Assembly (NCBI GenBank): GCA_023248035.1 | Contig: JAHFFJ010000010.1 | Coordinates: forward strand, 1-34,841 | Direction: 5' to 3' | From: Microcaldota archaeon | GTDB taxonomy: Archaea > Micrarchaeota > Micrarchaeia > Anstonellales > Bilamarchaeaceae | Length of the DNA: 34,841 bases | In this document: in pieces, positions 27,887 to 34,841 of the stretch | How the letters are laid out: every line of letters starts with the position of its first letter | How positions within the stretch are numbered: the first letter of the stretch is position 1 | Position numbers and translations under genes: made by a program | The notes under the pieces: generated by a model | Told to the model about the DNA's origin: nothing | Databases searched by the model: none | The model's input: the letters and a program-made list of their open reading frames with translations, nothing else

Positions 27887-28009
27887 TCACACATACATCT
27901 TCTTACAATCTTCAGAACAAAAAGCAAAACTAGTTTTATCATTTTTTTCAGTAAGTTGGTGTTTGGCATGACCACCGTTGAACACCTTACCGCAATGACC
28001 ACAGATCAT
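27887..28009 (-). CDS. 40-aa TRASH-like metal-binding small protein
   Basis: MICGHCGKVFNGGHAKHQLTEKNDKTSFAFCSEDCKKMYV; CxxC...CxxxC treble-clef-like pattern; start chosen at MICG rather than the listed upstream start. Confidence 0.65.
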   Translation of the reverse strand: MICGHCGKVFNGGHAKHQLTEKNDKTSFAFCSEDCKKMYV

Positions 28010-28013
28010 AAGC

Positions 28014-28250
28014 TCACTTGATTTTAAGTAGTTCCTTAAGTTTGTTGGTATCGAAGCCGACCACAATCTGACCATCGATATCAGTAACGGGAATACCAGC
28101 CTGACCACTCTTTTTCATGGATTCTTCAGCGTATTTTTTATCTTGTACATCACGTCCCTCAAATTTTATGTTGTGCTCCTTAAGAAAATCCATGACACGG
28201 TGGCACCATGGGCACCAATCAGCCCAATAAACTATTACATTCTTTGGCAT
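28014..28250 (-). CDS. glutaredoxin-like protein
   Basis: 78 aa; VYWADWCPWCHRVMDFL. Confidence 0.9.
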   Translation of the reverse strand: MPKNVIVYWADWCPWCHRVMDFLKEHNIKFEGRDVQDKKYAEESMKKSGQAGIPVTDIDGQIVVGFDTNKLKELLKIK

Positions 28251-28324
28251 AAGTTACTTACTTGGAAAAAGATTATATAGCTTTTCCAGTGTCTTTTTTA
28301 ATCTGTACTAACGAGATTATTCTG

Positions 28325-30073
28325 ATGGTAACAAGAGTAGCAGTGATAGATCGAGACATATGCATAGAAAAACGATGCGGATATGTATGCGCAAAGGTTT
28401 GCCCACCTAATCGTATGGGTGAGGAATGCATAGTCATTGAAAAAGACGGAGTCTATCCGGTCATCTCCGAACCCCTTTGCATAGGTTGTGGACTTTGCGT
28501 GAAAAAGTGCCCGGTTCAATGCATATCGATCATTAATGTAGCCCAGGAACTCGAAAACCCGATTTACCAATATGGGATTAACACTTTTAGGATATACGGT
28601 TTGCCACTACCAGTAGAAGGTGCAGTAGCACTAGTTGGAAAGAATGGGATTGGAAAAAGCTGTACCATACGATTGCTTACAAGGCAGATACACCCTAATT
28701 TCGCAATTTTTGATCGTGAACTTAGCCAGGATGAAATAATGAAAAGGCTTTCATTGGAGCAAAAAAGGTACTTTAATAGAACCAAAGAAGGCCTAAAGGT
28801 CAGTGTAAAAATCCAGCAGATAGAAAAGATAAGGGGGGCTTTCAAAGGCACTGTACTCGAACTTTTACTAAGTATTTTAGTTACGAAAGAAAAGGTAGAG
28901 CAAACTGCAAAAACATACAGGCTCAAGAATATTCTAAATAGAAAAATCGACCAGCTTTCGGGTGGAGAACTTCAAAAGGTCTCAATCGCCGCAGCTGCAA
29001 TGAAAGAAGCAGACATATACTATTTCGATGAAATAACCAACTATCTGGATATTGAGGAGAGACTTAAGATAGCGGTCCTCATGAAGGAACTTTCAGAGAG
29101 AAAAATGGTAATGATGGCTGAACATGACCTCACTTTCCTGGACTATGTAAGCAATTATGTCTATGTGCTTTATGGAAATGAAAACGTGTATGGGGTAGTT
29201 TCAGGAATAAAGAATGTAAGAGTTGGGATAAACGAGTATATATCAGGTTATCTTAAAGACGAAAATGTGAGATTTAGGGAATACGAAATAGAGTTTAGTA
29301 AGCACAGCGAAGGAGAGGTAAAAACACCAGTAAAAGTAAAATATTCTCCAATGAAGAGGGCATTTTCAGAATTCGTATTTACAAGTGAAGGCGGAGAATT
29401 AAGAAAAGGCGAAATACTCGGCCTGGTAGGTAAAAACGCACTTGGCAAATCGGCTTTTGTAAAAATGCTTGCAGGTTTAGAAAAAACCGATTATGGAGAG
29501 CAGCTTGGCCTCAAAGTGTCTTACAAACCTCAATACATAACTGCTGATGATAGCTTGATATCCGAACTTTTCCAGTCAAAAAAACTAAACGGGCAATTTG
29601 AAGAATGCAAAAGACGCCTCGATATCGGAAAGTTCATGGATAAGAAATTAAACGAACTTTCGGGTGGAGAACTTCAAAGGGTTGCACTTACTTTAGCGCT
29701 AAGCCAGGATGCCGATGTTTATTTGTTTGATGAACCAAGCGCATTTTTGGATATTGAACAGCGCTTTGAATTTGCAGGACTTTTAAGGAAAGTAATAAGT
29801 GAAAGCGACAAAAGCGCTTTTGTTGTTGATCACGATATTGTTTTTATTGACGCTATAGCCAACAGGCTCATTGTTTTTGATGGGGAGAGCTCAGTTAAGG
29901 GCCATGCATCAAAACCCCTAAACAAGAAAGATGGGATGAATAGTTTCCTCAAAGTTACAGGAATAACAATGAGACGGGATAAGGACAGTAATAGACCAAG
30001 AATCAACAAGCCTGATAGTCAGCTTGATAGTGAGCAAAGAGCAACAGGGGAATATTTTTACTATGATGGGTAA
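28325..30073 (+). CDS. ABCE1/RLI ribosome-recycling ATPase
   Basis: two 4Fe-4S clusters, two Walker A (GKNGIGKS, GKNALGKS), two LSGGELQ signatures, RPRINKPDSQLDSEQ C-terminus; start at MVTRVAVIDRD. Confidence 0.95.
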   Translation: MVTRVAVIDRDICIEKRCGYVCAKVCPPNRMGEECIVIEKDGVYPVISEPLCIGCGLCVKKCPVQCISIINVAQELENPIYQYGINTFRIYGLPLPVEGAVALVGKNGIGKSCTIRLLTRQIHPNFAIFDRELSQDEIMKRLSLEQKRYFNRTKEGLKVSVKIQQIEKIRGAFKGTVLELLLSILVTKEKVEQTAKTYRLKNILNRKIDQLSGGELQKVSIAAAAMKEADIYYFDEITNYLDIEERLKIAVLMKELSERKMVMMAEHDLTFLDYVSNYVYVLYGNENVYGVVSGIKNVRVGINEYISGYLKDENVRFREYEIEFSKHSEGEVKTPVKVKYSPMKRAFSEFVFTSEGGELRKGEILGLVGKNALGKSAFVKMLAGLEKTDYGEQLGLKVSYKPQYITADDSLISELFQSKKLNGQFEECKRRLDIGKFMDKKLNELSGGELQRVALTLALSQDADVYLFDEPSAFLDIEQRFEFAGLLRKVISESDKSAFVVDHDIVFIDAIANRLIVFDGESSVKGHASKPLNKKDGMNSFLKVTGITMRRDKDSNRPRINKPDSQLDSEQRATGEYFYYDG

Positions 30074-30076
30074 GAT

Positions 30077-30180
30077 ATTTTTCCGTTCGCTCGCCTAATT
30101 GGTTCGCACGGAAAGCCAAAATGTACTCACTATGTGCGAGCTAAAGCCTGCTCTTCGGCAGCTTGCTGCGGGGCATTAAC
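30077..30180 (+). repeat. degenerate REP-like element, third copy
   Basis: TTTTCCGTTCGCTCGCCT...TCGCACGGAAAGCCAAAATG aligns with 15860-15930. Confidence 0.75.
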
Positions 30181-30248
30181 CCAAGCTGGAATAAATTTGA
30201 CTAAGAAGGATAATAATTAAAACAGACTTATACTCATAATATAACATT

Positions 30249-31136
30249 ATGTTAGTTTACAAAGGTAACATTATCAAGTTACAAAGAGCAGTTCAAGAAC
30301 ACCAAAAAAGAGCCCAAAAGGCATATGGAGAAGTATTTGGAACAAAAAAAGCTCGCCTTTTAGAGCAATTAGCAGGAGATTTACTTGATGAACGCTCTTT
30401 TCCAGATCTAGTCCAAAGCGAAGGTGGAACTAATCATTTAGCAGTAGGAACATTGCCTTATACAGATTTCCGGATAGATGTAGATGGATCATTTCGAGCA
30501 GGAATGATATGCGTGACTGCATTTTTTAAAATCAGTGAAGAAGGACTTAAAAATAGTAAAACACAGCCCCCATACATCGGTTCTTTTATTCATGAATTCA
30601 ATCATTTTGCAGCTTTTGCATTAGCAAGAAAACCATCGATTGTTTATTCTTCTCTACTTGCAAGTGAATGTGCTGGAGTGCATTTAGGAAGCACGATCGA
30701 AGTAATGAAATATTTGAAAAAAATTGCCACTGAAACAACAGCAGAAAATAGGGATGATCAAGCAAGAAAAGTAAGATTAGTTTGTAATGCTTATATGTGC
30801 TGGAATGTTGAAGAAAAAATTGCAAGGCTTATTGATTATTTAGTATTTAACAAAATGGGATATAGAGTAGATGCACCAGATTGGTTAGGTCAGAAAAAGA
30901 AGTACGGAAGAATCTCGATAGCCCCTCCTTTAGCAATGATTATCCAAATACCTGTGGGGGGTGATCCCTTTTTAGAATTAAACAAAAAGCCAAAGGATAT
31001 GGTAACTGATATTTTAGAGTGGCAAAAATACATTAGATTTGGAGAACCTTTTGCCACTAAAGCTTTAGAGTGTTATTTGGAATGTGATATAAGGAAAATG
31101 AAATTTTCGGCCATTGAAAAGTTAGATAGTATTTAA
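30249..31136 (+). CDS. putative zinc metallopeptidase-like protein
   Basis: 295 aa; SFIHEFNHFAAFAL (HExxH) with a downstream Glu in ASECAGVH. Confidence 0.55.
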   Translation: MLVYKGNIIKLQRAVQEHQKRAQKAYGEVFGTKKARLLEQLAGDLLDERSFPDLVQSEGGTNHLAVGTLPYTDFRIDVDGSFRAGMICVTAFFKISEEGLKNSKTQPPYIGSFIHEFNHFAAFALARKPSIVYSSLLASECAGVHLGSTIEVMKYLKKIATETTAENRDDQARKVRLVCNAYMCWNVEEKIARLIDYLVFNKMGYRVDAPDWLGQKKKYGRISIAPPLAMIIQIPVGGDPFLELNKKPKDMVTDILEWQKYIRFGEPFATKALECYLECDIRKMKFSAIEKLDSI

Positions 31137-31390
31137 GCAAGTACTAATGCTTCTTTTAGTTTTTTCACATTAAAGCCGATTATTATCGTTCCATCAACAT
31201 CGGTAACTGGAACTGCAACGCCCCCGCTCTTTTTCATGACTTCTTGCACATATTCTGGATTTTCCTGTGCATTACGCTCTTCATATTGAAGGCCATTTTG
31301 CTTTAAGAAATCTTTTACCTTAACGCACCATGGACAGTAGGTAGTACTGTAGACTATGATTGATTTTGCCATGGTTATTGGTTTATGCAA
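31133..31390 (-). CDS. glutaredoxin-like protein
   Basis: 85 aa; VYSTTYCPWCVKVKDFL, AVPVTDVDG. Confidence 0.9.
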   Translation of the reverse strand: MHKPITMAKSIIVYSTTYCPWCVKVKDFLKQNGLQYEERNAQENPEYVQEVMKKSGGVAVPVTDVDGTIIIGFNVKKLKEALVLA

Positions 31391-31423
31391 TCTAATTAAA
31401 AATCATAATAGGCTAGAAGAAGC

Positions 31424-32323
31424 ATGAAAATATGGATGAATGGAAAGTTTGTAAACTGGAAAGATGCAAAGGTGCATGTGCTCACCCACGCTCTTCATTA
31501 TGGTACAGCTATTTTTGAGGGAATGCGATGTTATGAAACAACGAATGGTCCTGCAATATTCCGGATGAAAGATCATTATAAGAGATTAGCCCAGGGCATT
31601 CAATCTTATCAGTTTAAGCTGGATTACGATATAGATGAATTAAGGACGATAACAAAAAAACTCATAAGAAAAAATAAGCTCAAAAGCTGCTACATAAGAC
31701 CAATAGTTTATGTTGGCTACAAAAGTATCGGAATAGATATTAGGGGAGCGCCTTTTGAAATTGCGATAATACCTGTTAAACTAGGAAAGTACTTTGGAAA
31801 AAAATCTGAAACAGGTATATCGTGCCAAGTATCAAGCTGGAAACGAATAAGTTCAACCATACTTTCACCTCATGTAAAGGCAAGTGCAAATTACCTAAAT
31901 TCTGTACTGGCAAAACGTGAAGCAGTGGATGCAGGTTATGATGAAGCCATACTGCTTTCAGAAGAAGGCCACGTTTCCGAGGGAAGTGGAGAAAACGTAT
32001 TCATAGTACAGAAAGGCGAGCTGATAACTCCACCACTTTATGATGGGGTTCTTGCAGGTGTAACTAGAGAAACAATAATGGAACTTGGAAAAGAGATGGG
32101 ACTTGTAGTAAAAGAACGATCGATATTGAGGGATGAACTTTACACTGCTGAGGAAGTTTTCCTTTGCGGAACAGCTGCGGAAATTACCCCTGTAAGGAAC
32201 ATAGATAGAAGGGAGCTTGGAAAACCAGGGCCAATAACTCGTGAACTGGTGGAGAATTTCTTCAATATTGTAAAGGGAAAGGATGACAGATTCGTAAAGT
32301 GGCTTGATTTTGTTAATGATTGA
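31424..32323 (+). CDS. ilvE: branched-chain amino acid aminotransferase
   Basis: 299 aa; HALHYGTAIFEGMRCY, KASANYLNSVLAKREA, EGSGENIF. Confidence 0.95.
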   Translation: MKIWMNGKFVNWKDAKVHVLTHALHYGTAIFEGMRCYETTNGPAIFRMKDHYKRLAQGIQSYQFKLDYDIDELRTITKKLIRKNKLKSCYIRPIVYVGYKSIGIDIRGAPFEIAIIPVKLGKYFGKKSETGISCQVSSWKRISSTILSPHVKASANYLNSVLAKREAVDAGYDEAILLSEEGHVSEGSGENVFIVQKGELITPPLYDGVLAGVTRETIMELGKEMGLVVKERSILRDELYTAEEVFLCGTAAEITPVRNIDRRELGKPGPITRELVENFFNIVKGKDDRFVKWLDFVND

Positions 32324-32327
32324 TTGT

Positions 32328-32396
32328 CAACTGGCTCGCCCCCACCACCACTCAAAAACCGGACTCACTTAGTTCGGGGGGCTCGCGTTGACGACT
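32328..32396. repeat. GGCTCGC repeat element (second copy of 11308-11393)
   Basis: CAACTGGCTCGC ... CTCACTTNGTTCGGGGGGCTCGCGTTGACGACT shared at both ends. Confidence 0.8.
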
Positions 32397-32559
32397 TTTT
32401 GATACCTTGATTATGATTTATTACTCCATCAATATTTCCATCACCAACTGTTTTGCAGCAGTAGGCAAGGCTCAAAAGCCACTACACCAAAAGATTTGTT
32501 TCTTTATATTAGCAAAGAGTGATTAAATTTAGTTATTGAAGCTTATCGGACAGCAGGTT

Positions 32560-33063
32560 TTAACCCAATTTCTTATATTTATTAAAAAAATTCCTGATAT
32601 CTTCTGGGACAGGCTCATGATCATTTTGAAGAAGCTGCTCTGAGTATTGTAATTTGCTCGAATTGGTTGCCCGGATGGTGATTTCGTCATTTTCCCAGAG
32701 TCTCACGAAAGTAGTTATAGGCTTAGTAGAGGTGGCCAACTCCAAAGCATTAAGATCACTCATATAAACATCAAAATCAGCATTATTTGAACCGCAATTG
32801 AGGCTGTAGATGCCATGATCTTTCACTATGCCATTGATTATGCTTATTTTACCATTTGAAAGGCGAAAGTAGAGATTTATTTTGTCATTATGAAAAATGT
32901 CGCTTACCGTTTTTGGAAGCCAGATATAGTGCTGGTTGAGAAAATATTGGTTGCAGTTTTCATAACTTATCTTGTTATAAAAATCGTTTACAAAAAATGT
33001 TGTAGTAATTAAGGAACCAAAAGTTAGGATTGAGAGTAGAAGTGCGATGTAGGTTAACTTCAT
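32560..33063 (-). CDS. hypothetical protein, N-terminally membrane-anchored
   Basis: 167 aa; MKLTYIALLLSILTFGSLITTTFFV signal/TM segment. Confidence 0.6.
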   Translation of the reverse strand: MKLTYIALLLSILTFGSLITTTFFVNDFYNKISYENCNQYFLNQHYIWLPKTVSDIFHNDKINLYFRLSNGKISIINGIVKDHGIYSLNCGSNNADFDVYMSDLNALELATSTKPITTFVRLWENDEITIRATNSSKLQYSEQLLQNDHEPVPEDIRNFFNKYKKLG

Positions 33064-33122
33064 AGGCTAAATAAGAGAGGTTAAAATTATTATAGATATA
33101 GATATTGAATATGAATGTAAAC

Positions 33123-33357
33123 GGGGTCGTGGGCTAACCTGGTAGACTGGAGCCTTCGGGTGAAGAACCACCAAAGTTTTTCATGTGGGGGTTCTTCCAC
33201 TCCTTCCTGAGAAAGAATGGAAATAGTTTAATAGATCATAATATTTTTTGATTCTCCACAAAAATCTCAGGAAGTTTGATGAAACTTTAACCTAAGAATA
33301 TTCTTGGGAAAGTTTCAGGAATAGGCTTTGATCTGAGTTCAAATCTCAGCGACCCCA
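33123..33357 (+). tRNA. tRNA, probably Pro(CGG), interrupted by an intron at ~33161-33322
   Basis: GGGGTCG/CGACCCC acceptor stem + A73, CTGAG-TTCAAAT-CTCAG T-arm, GAGCC-TTCGGG anticodon 5' half, GGCTT 3' half; D-stem is weak. Confidence 0.78.
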
Positions 33358-33372
33358 TTAAAGAGGTAAAAT

Positions 33373-33639
33373 GTGAGGATTGAAGAAAAAATTAAGGGTG
33401 GAAAACTTGTTTCTATTGAAGTTTCAGATGGAAGAGTGGTTAGAATAACTGGTGATTTTTTTGCTCATCCTGAAGAACTAATAGGATTAATAGAAAATGA
33501 ATTATCGAAAATTGATCCTAAAATAGGGGAAGAGAATATAGCCAATGCGCTAGAGAAAATAGTAAAACGGGAAAATGGAGAGATGATAGGAATTTCCCCT
33601 ACAGATCTTGCAAGGATTTTTCTTAAGGCGATTGAATGA
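33373..33639 (+). CDS. lplB: lipoate-protein ligase accessory domain protein (LplB-like)
   Basis: 88 aa; small ORF overlapping lplA by 4 nt (ATGA); matches the C-terminal accessory domain type. Confidence 0.75.
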   Translation: MRIEEKIKGGKLVSIEVSDGRVVRITGDFFAHPEELIGLIENELSKIDPKIGEENIANALEKIVKRENGEMIGISPTDLARIFLKAIE

Positions 33640-34376
33640 AATGGCGAGTAATAGATTATACGGAAAATAATGCCCATATGAATATGGCTATTGATGAAGC
33701 GGTATCAGAATATGTAGCTAAAGGCGGTCCACCAACAATACGTTTTTACGGGTGGAAACCAAGCGCGGTTTCTATTGGATATTTTCAGTCACTCGAACGC
33801 GAAGTTGATATAAAAAAATGCGATAGTGAGAACGTAGATTTCGTAAGGCGGCGAACGGGTGGTGGGGCAGTTTATCACGACAATAAAGGAGAAATAACCT
33901 ATAGTGTAATAGCAAAGGAAGAGATTTTTCCAAAAGACATAATTGCCTCGTATAAGGTGATTTGCAGCTGGATAATTAACGCTTTAAAATCTCTCGAAAT
34001 AGAATCTGAATTCAAGCCTATTAACGATATAATTGCTGGTGGAAAGAAAATATCCGGCAATGCCCAAACACGAAGAAAGGGGGTATTACTCCAGCACGGA
34101 ACAATATTGTACTCTTTAGATTTGGAAAAAATGTTTTCTCTCCTAAAGGTCAGTGATGAAAAAATAAGAGATAAGATGATAGTCAGCTCAAAGGAGAGGG
34201 TAACCTGTGTAACCAACTTCGGAAATATTGAAAGAGACCGTCTTTATCGAGCTATGCTGGCTGAATTTAGCAAAGGAAAAGAAGTATTTTTCGATAGCTT
34301 AAGCAAAGAAGAGATAGATATGGCAATTGAACTTGAAAAAAAGTATAAGTCGAAAGAATGGAATTGCCTTAAATAG
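33636..34376 (+). CDS. lplA: lipoate-protein ligase A
   Basis: 246 aa; RFYGWKPSAVSIGYFQ, RRTGGGAVYHD, ISGNAQTRRKGVLLQHGTIL. Confidence 0.93.
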   Translation: MKWRVIDYTENNAHMNMAIDEAVSEYVAKGGPPTIRFYGWKPSAVSIGYFQSLEREVDIKKCDSENVDFVRRRTGGGAVYHDNKGEITYSVIAKEEIFPKDIIASYKVICSWIINALKSLEIESEFKPINDIIAGGKKISGNAQTRRKGVLLQHGTILYSLDLEKMFSLLKVSDEKIRDKMIVSSKERVTCVTNFGNIERDRLYRAMLAEFSKGKEVFFDSLSKEEIDMAIELEKKYKSKEWNCLK

Positions 34377-34448
34377 GCCGTACTTTTAATAGTCTTTTTT
34401 CTCAAAGAAATTAACTATTTGGCATATGCAAAATAATTTAAACATCCC

Positions 34449-34829
34449 ATGCAAATAAGTTTTGTGAAAGTTAGCCAAAATGTTATGTTTCTATTGGTAT
34501 TCTTAGTGCTGGCAGTTTCAGCATACCTTATTCTGGGAAATGCTCCAGGAGAATACGACGACTTTGCAAAATGCCTTACCAAAAACGATGTGAAAATGTA
34601 TGGCGCTTATTGGTGCCCCCACTGCAAGGATCAGAAAGAACTTTTTGGAAACAGCTTCAAATATATAACTTATGTGGAATGCGCAAGATCAGATGGACTT
34701 GGGCAGACCGATGCATGTAATGAAGAGGGAATAACTGCTTACCCAACATGGAAGGTTAATGGCAAATTAGAGGTAGGTGGACTCTCTATAGGGGACTTGA
34801 GTTCAAAATCAGGTTGTTCTATTAAGTAG
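34449..34829 (+). CDS. membrane-anchored thioredoxin-like protein (VKOR-associated type)
   Basis: 126 aa; N-terminal TM, MYGAYWCPHCKDQKELFG, GITAYPTWKVNGK. Confidence 0.88.
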   Translation: MQISFVKVSQNVMFLLVFLVLAVSAYLILGNAPGEYDDFAKCLTKNDVKMYGAYWCPHCKDQKELFGNSFKYITYVECARSDGLGQTDACNEEGITAYPTWKVNGKLEVGGLSIGDLSSKSGCSIK

Positions 34830-34841
34830 CTAGATCGTCTT

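Noticed and set aside
33161-33322. C/D-box sRNA within the tRNA intron (TGATGA and CTGA-like boxes)
   Set aside because: Box spacing and order do not form a convincing C-D'-C'-D arrangement.

Overview
AT-rich archaeal chromosomal window. Dph5, deoxyhypusine synthase, ABCE1, archaeal-type GluRS, BHB-type introns and archaeal 16S consensus together suggest a DPANN-like or otherwise deep lineage; the lineage is inference. About 32 CDS look real: housekeeping enzymes (dinB, nrdJ-type RNR, gltX, fba/glpX pair, ilvE, bipartite lplB/lplA, NOL1/NOP2 methyltransferase) plus unknowns. The main discovery is the minus-strand 16S rRNA gene (~21594-23322, ~1.73 kb). It carries four short insertions of about 49, 84, 48 and 55 nt in the 530 region, 790 loop, 690 loop and h36. 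Each can be folded by hand into a bulge-helix-bulge (BHB) splice motif, and removing at least three of them restores the archaeal 16S consensus. Two of the four are related in sequence, and a similar sequence lies outside the rRNA at ~20870. The 16S is flanked by a pre-rRNA processing stem with its own BHB and has no 23S in the downstream ~20 kb. Other notable items: a one-gene cassette (13985-16090) with 24-bp and 31-bp perfect inverted repeats, GC-rich REP-like repeat families built on GCTCGC, a tRNA (probably Pro-CGG) with a ~162-nt structured intron, a GC island inside an otherwise AT-rich ORF, a candidate pseudoknotted leader RNA, and an unlisted 44-aa Cys-rich small protein.
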